Source: Unio delphinus
Taxonomy: Eukaryota; Mollusca; Bivalvia; Unionida; Unionidae
Length of the DNA: 64,000 nucleotides
Assembly (NCBI GenBank): GCA_029339505.1
Contig: JAQISU010000025.1
Span: 4,227,001 to 4,291,000 of the forward strand
Direction: 5' to 3'
Shown: positions 48,315-58,854 of the stretch, piece by piece
Numbering within the stretch: position 1 is the stretch's first letter
Layout of the letters: every line of letters begins with the position of its first letter
The notes under the pieces: generated by a model
Told to the model about the DNA's origin: nothing
The model's input: only the letters and a program-made list of their open reading frames with translations
The model's database searches: none
Program-made: the position numbers and the translations under genes

Positions 48315-48564
48315 GTAAGAGAATATGGGGATTTGGGAGGATGGTGTTCAAATATTAACAAAATACAAATCTGACTCACAGTCCTACAACGTAACACACC
48401 GACCTTCATAGTTATGATGTGGGGTGGGGGTGGAGATTCGCTACCCCATCCACCCCACGTCGTAACTGTTAGTGTCGATAGGAATATCGTTTAGAAAATG
48501 ACAATAATGAATAACTAAACTTATAAAATATTGCAGTTGTAAGAGTTTAAAGTTGCATTTTTCC

Positions 48565-48682
48565 TCTGTTTATCGTGGTATAGAACTGTCAGTTACCGAT
48601 TCACACAGCTTGCAGAACACCCTTTGGGCGTTATTTGCTGTGTGATTTGGCAACTGACAGTTTATTCTACGATAAACTCAGA
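48565..48682. repeat. Long near-perfect hairpin, about 55-bp stem
   Basis: TCTGTTTATCGTGGTATAGA at 48565 pairs with TCTACGATAAACTCAGA ending at 48682. ACTGTCAGTT pairs with AACTGACAGT, and ACACAGC with GCTGTGT. The loop is about 3 bases (TTT) between ACACCC and GGGCGTT. It could be a foldback MITE or a precursor of small RNA. Confidence 0.8.
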
Positions 48683-48789
48683 AGATTACCAAATAAAACA
48701 TTACACTCTTAAAAATATTTGGTTATACAAGAAAATTAGCTGGCTAGATGGGTTTATTTTTTTAATTTTTTTTTTCTATTAAGGATAAG

Positions 48790-48897
48790 GGTCTCCTAAA
48801 GGAGATAAGAAGAACAAAATGTGTAATTCACCTACTCGAATGAGCCAGATTGTTGTGGCCGGGGATGATGTCAAGTCAAAATTATCAATAATTAGAG
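48790..48897 (+). CDS. Candidate second exon of unknown function
   Basis: An AG acceptor after a T-rich stretch (GGATAAG|GGTCTCC) and a donor (TTAGAG|GTATTT) bound 108 bases that stay open in the phase set by the exon at 48233 (SPKGDKKNKMCNSPTRMSQI onward). Both ends are phase 1. The acceptor is imperfect because TAAG repeats just upstream. The peptide is basic then acidic and has no known motif. RNA support is needed to accept it. Confidence 0.22.
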
Positions 48898-49471
48898 GTA
48901 TTTGTGTTTAAGGTATCGTTTGACAGTTTAATTTTACTGAGTCTATCCCAAAAAGTTGTCCCATGTGCACAGATTGTCGTCTCTGGGTACTGTGTCTATT
49001 TTAAGTAGTCGCATTATAGCTATACTTTACGTTCAACGCACACAAGTAGTTTGTAAAGGTACAGTCGAGTCCATTAGAGCATATCATGAACAAGGAAGTG
49101 CGTGCGGCATATGCATATACGGTATTTTAGGTGTGTGGGTATCGAATTGTTATCAAAAGTACAATACGTGTACAGACAGGGCTTATCCGGGATCTTTTCT
49201 CCGTCCGTCTACCATGAATCTGAGCCGTGAGACGTGACAATACAGTATGGCAGTAGAGAAAATATGCAATTCAGAGTTAATTTGATGGAAGTTTAGGGAA
49301 TTGTCAACAGAATATATGGATTATCGGTTGGAATTCAGTCGGATCTTACAAATGTTACTGATACGGAACACTGCGTTTGTGTGTGTTTAATGGAAGGATG
49401 TGTCGTAGCAGACAACGAATATATAGCCATATTGATACATTATGGTGAAGGGGAAATAACAGCCTTTCAAC

Positions 49472-49784
49472 ATGAAGGAAAATAATGTATTAATGTTTTT
49501 CGTCATCATTACATTCATAGGAGGTTTAATGATTCTGACGTCCTATTTGGAAATCTCGACTGGTCATGTAGTGTGTAGGACTTACGCAAATCTTTCGAAA
49601 AGTGAATGTACATGTAATGTAACCGTTGAACCTCTTCAAAGGCTGAATAATAATATAACACTGGAAGATTCTCTTTTGGAGGAACTGGCGTCGAAATCAT
49701 TACAGAAAAAGATAGCGGACTCGCAAACAGATAACAAACATTATCAGGCGCTTGCGTTATGCCCGGAAACACCGCCTAATCTAG
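49472..49784 (+). CDS. B4GALT-like: Exon 1B: membrane anchor and stem of the beta-1,4-galactosyltransferase-family (GT7) protein
   Basis: ATG at 49472 lies in CCTTTCAACATGAAGG, like exon 1A, and an in-frame TAA at 49457 confirms the start. The exon encodes 104 codons plus one base and ends CTAG|GTAATT (phase 1). Residues 6-24 form the signal anchor. The stem has Cys 35, 46 and 48 (same positions as in 1A) and three N-glycosylation sequons (Asn 40, 49 and 61). It ends CPETPPNLG, and joining to exon 2 gives the phase-correct start of the catalytic domain. The protein would sit in the Golgi as a type II enzyme. It is the nearer first exon to exon 2 (8.0 kb intron) and thus the more likely main form. 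Confidence 0.88.
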
Positions 49785-49898
49785 GTAATTTCTTTACTTT
49801 CTGTGTCTGTACTAACAAGAAACAACAGCAAGGTAACCCCGATAGCCTTTAACCTGGAAGATAACGATGTGACATCCAACAATCTGCTGATTATTATT

Positions 49899-49919
49899 TT
49901 GTGTGTGTGTGTGTGTGTG

Positions 49920-49979
<60 letters not shown>
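49899..49979. repeat. Compound (GT)n-(GA)n microsatellite after exon 1B
   Basis: GT to about 49920, then GA to 49978. Position relative to the exon parallels the GA tract after exon 1A. Confidence 0.95.
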
Positions 49980-49981
<2 letters not shown>

Positions 49982-49984
49982 CTG

Positions 49985-50070
49985 ATCTTTAAAACCGTCG
50001 CTATGCGACGTCAGTCCGTGCGTTATGTAGTACATACATTGTTGAAAGTTGAGAGTTTAAAATGTTCCGT
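49985..50070 (+). repeat. Intronic segment duplicated from or to 20470-20585
   Basis: The homologous partner of the intron piece after exon 1A: CGTCGCTATG, ACGTCAGTCCGTGCGTTA and ACATTGTTG in the same order. Confidence 0.65.
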
Positions 50071-50272
50071 CAGAAAGATTCCGTACATCAGTTATGAAAG
50101 AACGCACTTTCCACACACTTTAAAATAGAGGTAAACGTACGTGACAAGTCCAAACATATAAAACGTGTTGATCGTACAATAAGTAATTGAAAATACTTTC
50201 TCTAATAAATAAAAAAGTCTTCAATAAACTGGAAGATACATATTTTTACATATGGGATTGTCTTGCTGAAAT

Positions 50273-50274
<2 letters not shown>

Positions 50275-50316
<42 letters not shown>
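50275..50316. repeat. (CT)n microsatellite
   Basis: About 20 CT units followed by a short CA/CG-rich run. Confidence 0.95.
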
Positions 50317-50319
<3 letters not shown>

Positions 50320-50399
50320 CACACACTCACGCGCGCGCACGCACCCAACGTAACTTTAATGGAATTTGAAGAAGAAAAACAAAAAGCTCAAATTTATCA

Positions 50400-51295
50400 T
50401 CATCATTAGTAATTTAGAATAAGGTAATTTCTTCTTTAAACGTCAGAGCATTGGAACAATCTCTGATAATCTGGAGCAATGCAATTTTCTGATTTGCCCG
50501 TGTTGCAGCCATATTGGATAACATATTTGGAACCATTTTCGTTTAAGCCATACTAGAAAACATTAGAAGACAGCCAATATTTTCATCTATACAAGACAAT
50601 GAGAGACACGAGATTTTAAGAAGGCTGCTATGGCGGCCATATTGGCTATCTGGTTGGTGCAACTGATACTTAAGAATAATTTGGCACCGTATACAATCTA
50701 TCGAGATCACCGTCTTATGACAAGACAATGCGCATGAAAGGAACATTTTATCCATGCAATCGACATTGATCGCGACGTATATGGAAATACATCACAATTA
50801 ATTTTACAATATGTTCTCTACATATATTTCTCAGTATTGATCTTTCAAATGTGTGACAATCAATACAAATCATATGTTAATCCACACTACCTCCAAAAAG
50901 ATGACTTCACGGTGAAGTTCTTGTCAAGGATTCACCGGCATTTTTTTGCGTGGCTGCACTGTAAACACAACAGCACGTAAAGAGAAGACTGATTTCACTT
51001 CCGGATCATCACCAAGGCTTTATTACTCAATGTGCACTGTCGCCCAAATACACACAGACAACCACTCTCTGAGCTCATATTCTCAAGAATAAACACTTAC
51101 CATTAAATCCCTACCAAAAATGCATCAATAGAAATATTCTATCACGACCAAAATGAGAGAGGAATTTTGTTTCTAAAAATAGACAAGAACTCCATTCGTG
51201 AGTACTGAACTGGAAATAATAATTGTGATGCTATTCCATATATCAACACAGAAGGGCTTAATTCTTAGATTAGAACTTAGCATCTATTGAAATCT
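50400..51295. other. Intron sequence, no feature recognised
   Basis: Lies within the exon 1B to exon 2 intron. Nothing is supported. Confidence 0.45.
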
Positions 51296-51368
51296 ACCCA
51301 TTGCAATCAAAGGTGCTCGATGCGAGCTTGATGTGGAAAAAAAAAAAGAAAAAAACAATAATCTAAAG

Positions 51369-51881
51369 TAGAGGCCGACCAAAATTTGGTTTCGATTTCG
51401 GTTTCGGCGCCGAAAGTTTGGCAAATGGCATCTTTCGGCATAGTTTCTGTTTCGGTCGAAGCCAAAAAGTTAGTTTTCGGTTTGCTTTCGGTTTCGGCCG
51501 AAACTGATAGTGACTTTCGGTCATCAGCCGAAAATCTATTTTAACTTTCAGAATGCAACGGTAGTGCTACGTCTATTACTCTGCTTGTCGGCCGGTCAGT
51601 CGGCGCTAGGCAATTTGGCATTTAGCGAAGTCCTCTTACTGCATGCTCTGAATGATTACTTATAGATTCGTTTTTAATTAGTGTAGCATTGCATCATGAC
51701 CCAGGCCTATTTAATAAATCTTGCGTTGGGCAACTTCGGTTTATCTAACGGTTTCGGTTTCGGCCGAAGGTGTAGTTTAACTTTCGGTTTCGGCTTCGGT
51801 TTCGGCCGAAAGTCAATTTATAACTTTCGGTCTGGTTTCGTTTTCGGCCTAAGCCAAAAATTTAGTTTCGGTCGGCCTCTA
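51369..51881. mobile_element. hAT-type MITE with exact 8-bp target duplication
   Basis: Ends are TAGAGGCCGACC and GGTCGGCCTCTA, perfect inverted repeats. The flanking 8 bases ATCTAAAG are repeated exactly at 51361-51368 and 51882-51889, the hAT hallmark. The interior has many subterminal TTTCGG/CCGAAA motifs in both directions and no transposase. It sits inside the left arm of the Penelope-like element. Confidence 0.93.
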
Positions 51882-52201
51882 ATCTAAAGGGAAGAAACAG
51901 AGTGACAAAAATACCTTAGATTATCCCTATGACCTATTTTGACATAGGACCCTGTCTATTATACTATATCAACAAGAGAAGTTTCGTAACTTCCAAATAC
52001 TTGGTTCCACCCATGACCCTCGATTTCATTCTGCTATTTCCGTATTTAAAAGCACACGACCATTCTCTATGGCTGGTTTAACTCGTGAGATATTTTTTAT
52101 AGTCATTAAGTCATCATTGATTTTTCTAAGTTGTACCAAACTGAAGTTACTGCTTCCGAAACGTGCGATTTTCGCGAATGTATCCTCTTGCGACGAATAG
52201 C

Positions 52202-52349
52202 GGAGAACTCGCCCCATGGAGAACTCGCCCTGGGAGAACTCGCCCTATGGAGAACTCGCCCTGGGAGAACTCATCCCAGGTGTCAGGAGAAGTCGCCCCA
52301 TAGTGGTCGGAGAAGTCGCCCCACTTTGCCTCGAGAAGTCGCCCCAAGG
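52202..52349 (+). repeat. GGAGAA(C/G)TCGCCC array, left arm
   Basis: About eight copies of GGAGAACTCGCCC/GAGAAGTCGCCCC at 12-30-base spacing, with two variants (ACTC first, then AGTC). Confidence 0.9.
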
Positions 52350-52807
52350 ATAATATATAATAATTCTGAGATTTCGCCACATGGTTGTCAAGGCTTTATT
52401 TATTGTTATTTTTCTTCAACTTCGTAATTTATTAAATCTATAAAATTTTGCAATTCTTTTCTCCGCGTCGAATGAAATACAATGGCATTGTGCTAATTCT
52501 TGTGGACATATGCACCTCTTTGATATAGTATTTTGTACCCGGTAATTGTGATCTTTCCTCCGTGAGCAATATCATGTCATTGTATTATGTCTGTATTTTA
52601 GTGAAACCATTTCCGTATTTCTAACTCCGGCTTGTTTCTATTGAAAAGAATACTCACCGATATAATTGAGGCCACGATTAAATTCCATTGAAAATAGTTA
52701 AATAATAAATCAACTGTTAACAATGAACGGTTGAACAATTTCTCAATTTATTTCTGCTAATTCTGGTACGAAATGTTTTAAAAGAAACGGACAACGTATT
52801 TTGTTAC

Positions 52808-53348
52808 ATGAAAACCTGAGTATCTCTATAATTGTATATATGAAAGTGATGATTATTCATAATACTAGTGTCTCTTATGTTTGCACTTCGCATCAATGTA
52901 TGCTACATTTAGACAACGAAAATGTTTTTTTTTCTTCTTTTCTGTCTATATATGTACTATTTAAAAAAATCGTGCAAATTCTTGAGATTCGCTAACCAAA
53001 ATTTACTTGTACTTTTATTATAAAAATCCAACCAAATAAATGATTATTGCTGATGCATACCATTTTTTTAAGTGCCATATGTTGTGGTTATAACATTTCG
53101 ACATGAAAGACAATTCCCTTAGAGAGTTATTATTGGTGTTAAACTGTGTTGAAATATTTGATGAAAACTGCGGATCTCTATAATTTTATATATGAAAGCG
53201 ATGATTATTCATAGTAGTTTCTCTTCTATTTGCACATCAAGAGCACCGGTTTATGTTACATTTAGATGACGAAAATGTTCTTTTTCTTTTTCTTTTCTAT
53301 CTGTTTAGTACTAATAAAAGAAAATCTTGCAAATTCTTAGGTCTTCTT
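52808..53348 (+). repeat. Direct duplication of about 185 bp, offset about 355 bp
   Basis: 52808-52995 and 53163-53348 share ATCTCTATAATT, GATGATTATTCATA, TACATTTAGA.GACGAAAATGTT and TGCAAATTCTT in the same order. It lies on the 3' side of the Penelope-like RT. Confidence 0.75.
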
Positions 53349-53493
53349 TAAGCGATAATTGATTTATTTTTGTAAAGTGTTTTTACGCTGGTAAATTGAT
53401 AAATTTATTTGAGAAATTTAGCAGACTTAATTTTATTAATTATACGACATAGATTAGATAATGAAGGATTCAATTGTATTGTGAAAGGAATTA

Positions 53494-53535
<42 letters not shown>
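53494..53535. repeat. (CT)n microsatellite
   Basis: About 20 CT units inside the Penelope-like element. Confidence 0.95.
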
Positions 53536-53539
<4 letters not shown>

Positions 53540-53639
53540 TAAGGGCTTTTGTTCAGCGCAGAATCAATTGTATGTGTAGGATAATTTATTTTTTGTAAAT
53601 ATGTTTGGAATTTATTCAACGAATTTTGTAATTGACAAT

Positions 53640-54615
53640 CATCTGAAATAATACGTCGGTATCTTTTCGACTGGCTATGTGGTATACCGTTTTTAAATGA
53701 CATGAGATGACATTAAGATTATTGACATATTGGTGGAAATTAGTTTCCTTGATATGAATATTTGCAGAGATAGTGTTATCAATATTTTATATCACAATTA
53801 CATCTGAAAATGAAACATGCGTACTAGATGTAGTATAAGTAAATTGAATTGTCGGGTGAAAATGATTTAGGCGATCAATACAATTTTACAGTTCTTCGGT
53901 TGACTGCTTCCAGATATAAATGTCATCGAAAAATCTGAACCAAAGAAATGGATTCAACTTTTCGTTTTGAAGAAATTCCCTTTCAAATTTAACCATGAGA
54001 GGAAAGTGTATGAAGGAGCCATATTTATACACATTGCCGTACCCATTATGTATATGTATTTCGTATTATTAAATTGAAAATAATTATTTTCCAATATAAG
54101 TTTTAATATTAAACAAATATCTTTACAAGATAGTGGACTATTATTAAGATTGTAATAAAAAAAAATTGTACACTCTTCAATACCAACTGCATGCGGAAAG
54201 TTGGTATATAGTGATGTTACATCTAATAATACCAGGATTGAAATTAACAGATAGCTGTGGAATAGACTTCAACCTTTTAATGAAAAGTTGTTGTATCTTC
54301 AATATATGATTTCATTATGAGTTTTGGGTAGGTAATAAGTAGAAATGAGGTGTACGCATGTTAAGAGGGAAAGTATCAAATTCCTTGTATACGGATTTTT
54401 TTTTTAGCCATCTCATTAAAGCATGTTGAAATTTTTTATTTAAGTTCTATTGACGGATCTTCGCCAATATGTTTGTAGTAGTTTTCATCATTTAATTGAC
54501 GTTCAACTTATTTAAAATAATCTTCTTGATTCATAATAATAATAGTGTTTGACTAAGCATCATTTGTAATCACTATACTGTCGTCATTCATTAGATTATA
54601 TAAAGACTGAATTTC
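53640..54615 (-). pseudogene. Penelope-like reverse transcriptase remnant
   Basis: Minus-strand pieces in order: DDSIVITNDA and IIIMNQEDYFK (about 54590-54510), GEDPSIELK (near 54450), LPTQNS (near 54330), LLDVTSLYTNFPHAV (about 54230-54180), GTAMCINMAPSYIHF (about 54050-54005), then LWFRFFDDIYIW (53945-53910, the RT catalytic DD) and LNHFHPTIQFTY (near 53870). These are the typical RT blocks of Penelope elements (N-terminal DYx, GTxM.P.YA-like, FxDDI, HPTIxFT). Several frame changes and stops break it. I could not find the GIY-YIG endonuclease that normally follows. Confidence 0.8.
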
Positions 54616-54753
54616 GTCTTAGAAATATTACTATGATATTGCTTTTATGATTACCAGTTAATATATCTTTTGTGATCGCGTATAAATAAAAATCTAAAAA
54701 ATGAATCACGTAAAAGATGTTTTAATTCTGCCGTAGAAAGGTTATCTGGGTTT

Positions 54754-54852
54754 TGGGGCGACTTCTCCAGACGAAATGGGGCGACTTCTCCAACCAATCT
54801 GGGGCGACTTCTCCAGATACGTTGGGGCGAGTTCTCCCAGGGCGAGTTCTCT
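54754..54852 (-). repeat. GGCGA(G/C)TTCTCC array, right arm
   Basis: Five copies of GGGGCGACTTCTCC or the GAGTTCTC variant, in inverse orientation to the array at 52202-52349 and with the same order of variants when reversed. Confidence 0.9.
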
Positions 54853-55153
54853 GCATACCTCATGTGACAACCGGTTAACAGAGCTATATGTATTATGCTT
54901 GCGGCTCTACGATACATTAATTCTTTATGTGCAGTGAAGTAGAACATGTCTAATGTTTCCATGGAACAGGATTCCTATAGTATGATTCATAATATGATAG
55001 AGTGGGTCCTATGTCAAATTAGTTCACAGGAGTTACCTAACGCATTTTTGTCACTCTGTATGATGTTGTTCTTTTAGATTATTGTTGTGGGTTTATTGTT
55101 ACATCAAGCTCGCGTCCAGCACATGTGATTGCAGCTAATGTATAATTTATATC

Positions 55154-55452
55154 GCTTCGGTGGTCTAGTGGTTAGAGCGTCCACCTCGGATGCGGTAGGA
55201 CATAGTTTCGAAGCCCGGCCCAATCGTATTAAAGAGATATAGCCTGTAACGGTACTACTAACAGCTGCCTCTCTAGGAGCTCAGTATTAAGTGGTTAGTG
55301 ATAAGCCTGATCGTCTTTGTGTAAGGATAATGGGATGGAACATGATGCTACACGTATACGTCACGATGCCCCAGTGCTACACATCACTGCAGACAACGTA
55401 GCGGTATGACTAAAAAATCAAAATCACACACATACACACACAAACGCACATG
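55154..55452 (+). mobile_element. tRNA-derived SINE
   Basis: The head starts GCTTCGGTGGTCTAGTGGTT with a box A-like region and has a box B-like AGTTTCGAAGCC at 55204-55215. The anticodon-side stem is altered, so it is not a working tRNA. A body of about 200 bp follows and ends in an A/CA-rich tail at 55410-55452. It lies in the intron before exon 2. Confidence 0.75.
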
Positions 55453-55459
55453 TAATACC

Positions 55460-56367
55460 TGTGCATGAAATGACAGTCGTGATACATACGGCTGATTTTG
55501 AGGCTAGGATCAATTCCTTGCCCAAGAGAATAGCCACTGTGTCTTGTCATAAACCCTATTGGGAATATGATACCATATTTGCAATTAATGGTCTCGAAAA
55601 GTTGAACTTTGACGTGCAGCGCACATTAACTCCAGAGAGTCGTCTTTTGGAAACCCACACCACCGGCAGGAAGCGACTTAGCCCATTTTGTATAAATTGA
55701 AAGGTATGAATACTCCCCAATAAGTAACCACTTGCAGGACATTGAAAGACATATACACATATCGAACAGACTTTAGTTTTTGGGCAGCCCTTGTTTTTAG
55801 GATTCTACCGAGAATGATAATAATTTGAGGTGGACGTCAAAACAGACAAAGGCGGTGATGTGTGTTTTAGAAAGATAATTTTTATTTGGCGCCCCTATAC
55901 TGTTCCATTACGCACTTTTATCCTGCTAAATATGTCAGTCAGTTCAAATGTCAAATGTCAAATGTCACAATAAGCAGATTCGAATGATACTGTAGTTCTG
56001 TATTGAAGTTAACCTCACATTGTAGTGAATTACTAAGATTAGACTTTATTGTAAGCAAAACAGATATAAAAATAGTGTGCACATAACTGTAAGTATTTCT
56101 TTGATTTGTGAGATTTTACTTTACGAAGGTGGTATAGCACGTAATGCTACCATTTGTCCGTACACGAGTCCATCTCAACGTTCGTCGGGGTTTTCAGTCG
56201 CCTTTAGACCAAATGTTAGGAAGCAGTTTGGGGCTGTCGTATTGGATGGTTAATTTGCTTCTATAAATAATGCCGTGAAGAAGAAAACAAAGCACGAATA
56301 GAATTGTCGCCAACAAAATATCATTGTATACACCAGATTAGAAAATATATTTGTCGCAAATATACAT

Positions 56368-56423
<56 letters not shown>

Positions 56424-56667
56424 ATTTACTAATCTACACTTATCAATGATCCAAATATCGCAAGCAGAAGGGCTGGGGCTCAACATTTTACGCCTCCACC
56501 ATGACATTTAGAGTTCAAGTCGTGTGTGTAAAAACTTCCATAGAGAAACAGAAACCAAGCGAAGATAACAATTCGTATCACACAACACTTTCCAATATGT
56601 GTAGGCGGAGGTTTACGCTAGCGATCTTGAAGACATGTTTGTCTCATATCCAATGCTGTTTACGTCA

Positions 56668-56730
<63 letters not shown>

Positions 56731-57118
56731 CAAAGAGACAGTGAGAGAGAGAGAGAGGGGGGGGGGGGGGCGTGACTGGAGTAAAGCTGATTTGCTGACA
56801 GGCGAAGTAAGATGAGTTAAGAAAACTCGTTCGGCAGTTTCTGAGTTTTTGTTAATCTTTGCACGTACTATTTGCTTGATAATTTTGATATTGCGTCCAA
56901 ATTTCAAAGAAATCTTGTCAGCTTATGGAATAAGATCTTTTAACGGAATATGAACTTTGTCTTGGAGAGCATAATTGACTTTCTTCCAGATTATTTTGTA
57001 GCACGAACAAATAATGATGCCTGTGCTCTAGCGCTTTTATCATTGCAATGCATAAAGACTGGATTGAAAATTTGCAATCCTGTTTTGTGTGCTGTTCAGT
57101 TTGTCTTGGGTGTGTGTT

Positions 57119-57183
<65 letters not shown>

Positions 57184-57780
57184 CTTGAAATTTAACATTA
57201 TTGGTTCACTTTTTAGTACGAACAAATATTTTTCTTACTTAGATATTTGGCCTAGACAAACTCACATAGGTGAAGAGACAAGGGCTAAGTCAGTTGTTGT
57301 TGGTTTTTTTATTATTCACGTTAGTGAATTTAGTGGCTTGTATAAAGTACATATTGTGTGTAAATTTGCAAGTAAACGTGTCTTGAAAAATGGCAAGCGT
57401 CGGATATAAATATTTCCAATGACACGTGAAGATGAGGGTCCGTCGATCTTTCAGAAACGTAAGTCACATGTCTTTGTATTGCCGCATAAAGCACAATGGC
57501 GTTTTTAAAATACAAATATAAGTAATATTTTATTCAATTGTTCGAGTCTGGTACCATATTGACTCATTTTATATTCGTTTTTGAGTTTCATCTTTTAAAG
57601 AAGTCAATATTTTTATATGTTATCCTTTTGGGCATATAGAGAAACGATTATATATCAAATACAATACTATTCTTTCCTGTATGTACAAATGCTGGCACGT
57701 GAGATATGATGTTATCCAATTGTTCATATTTTACCGATGCAAAGGTTACTTTAATAACTTCTTTTTGATTTTCTTTACAG
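55460..57780. other. Intron sequence with three CT/GA microsatellites
   Basis: Tracts lie at 56369-56421 (CT), 56670-56770 (GA, then a G run) and 57110-57180 (GT, then GA). No exon or other repeat is recognised. A T-rich stretch leads to the exon 2 acceptor at 57779-57780. Confidence 0.7.
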
Positions 57781-58016
57781 TGGGAAAACTGAACATAACC
57801 GAAAAGCTCGCATTAGAAGAGGTAACAGATCCGGAAAGCTTAAAAAAAGTAATATTCGGAGGAAGATACAGACCTCCTGACTGCAAAGCGAGAGAATACC
57901 TTGCCATAATAATTCCTTATAGGGATCGGAAGCATGACTTGGAAGTACAAGTTAGATTACTTCACCGGGTTTTACAAAGGCAGCAATGTGAATATATGAT
58001 TTTCGTCGTGGAAATG
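57781..58016 (+). CDS. B4GALT-like: Exon 2: start of the GT7 catalytic domain
   Basis: Acceptor TTTCTTTACAG|TGGGAA and donor GAAATG|GTAATC bound 236 bases, entering in phase 1 and leaving in phase 0. As I recall, 236 bp is also the length of this exon in human B4GALT1. The peptide has GKLNIT, GGRYRPPDCKAR (the GG-Y-P-DC block, with the Cys that forms a disulfide in the mammalian enzyme), IIIPYRDRKHDLEVQV (equivalent to the PFRNR UDP-binding block) and LLHRVLQRQQCEYMIFVVE. These are all diagnostic of the beta-1,4-galactosyltransferase family. It joins in phase with either exon 1A or 1B. The intron to exon 3b is 2.2 kb. Confidence 0.93.
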
Positions 58017-58425
58017 GTAATCAATAAAAATACTACTACTATTACTACTACTAATAATAAAAAGAATAATAATTATAATATGTAGGTATGTTAATGATAA
58101 AAACGACGATGGCGATGACGATTATAAGACATTAAACCCTCTTTGCTTGGGGTGTATAAGTGGATTTTCCTAAGACTAGATTATGTGATTTGGGTGGGGT
58201 GGGGGGACGGACAATCTTTTCTTTTGCTTGCCGAGACCAGGGAATTATGTGGTTCCTGCAAACGAATTTATTTGAGCCTTTGTGTAATCAGGTTTTTCAT
58301 TCATCTGTCCGTCGGTCGTCCCTTCGATTTCCGGAACATGATTTATCCAAGTTGGTTTTATTACAGCCGACTTGTATTAACACACATCCGGATAAATTAG
58401 AAAGTTGACATTCTAAGTCATCGTT

Positions 58426-58690
58426 TGTTGTTGTTGATGTAGGCTTTAACGCCATTGTTTTAGCACAAGATAAGCTACACATGGTTGCCAGTATTAATAG
58501 TAGAGGAAGAACCCGAGAAAACCCCCCAAAAAACCACCGACACACGAGAAGCTACTGGCAAGCTTTCTTACATACCTACATTGGCCGAAACCGAGACTCG
58601 AACCCACGCAGACAGAGGTGAGGTGGCAGTGATCCGTAACGGCGAGCGTTTAGACGACTCAGACACTCGGGGCCCCCAAGTCATCGTTAT
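58426..58690 (-). mobile_element. tRNA-derived SINE, antisense to the host gene
   Basis: On the minus strand, box A-like GTGTCTGAGTCGTCTAAACG and box B-like GGGTTCGAGTCTC (near 58596-58608) begin the element. The body contains AGCTTTCC/AGTAGCTTCTCG-like blocks shared with the copy at 62075-62310. Confidence 0.7.
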
Positions 58691-58788
58691 TATTATTATC
58701 ATCGAAAATAGAACGATTGTTCATAGACTGTGCATGTCTTACTCTCTATGTATGTTTGTCTGTCTGTATGTATGTTTCTCTCTCAATG

Positions 58789-58854
<66 letters not shown>

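Larger units (their letters stand above)
51300..55137 (-). mobile_element. Penelope-like retroelement flanked by long inverted terminal repeats
   Basis: Outer arms are complementary: left TTGCAATCA, GCGAGCTTGATGT, CAATAATCTAAAG, AGAGTGACAAAAAT and TTTGACATAGGACCC occur in reverse-complement order on the right between 55137 and 54983. Inner parts of both arms carry GGCGA(G/C)TTCTCC arrays in opposite orientation. Between them lies a minus-strand Penelope-type reverse transcriptase remnant. Penelope elements are known to have LTR-like repeats in either orientation. The left arm is interrupted by a hAT-type MITE. The element lies in the intron between exons 1B and 2, opposite in direction to the gene. 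Confidence 0.75.

Noticed and set aside
49803..49985. Continuation of exon 1B into the Arg/Glu repeat frame
   Set aside because: The donor at 49784 and phase match to exon 2 are clear. The later frame is GA microsatellite.
51300..55137. DNA transposon such as a Polinton or foldback element as the source of the inverted arms
   Set aside because: The only coding signal inside is Penelope-type reverse transcriptase, and Penelope elements are known to have inverted terminal repeats. No transposase is seen.
55154..55226. tRNA gene
   Set aside because: Box A and box B are recognisable, but the stems do not fold as a standard tRNA and a SINE body with an A-rich tail follows.
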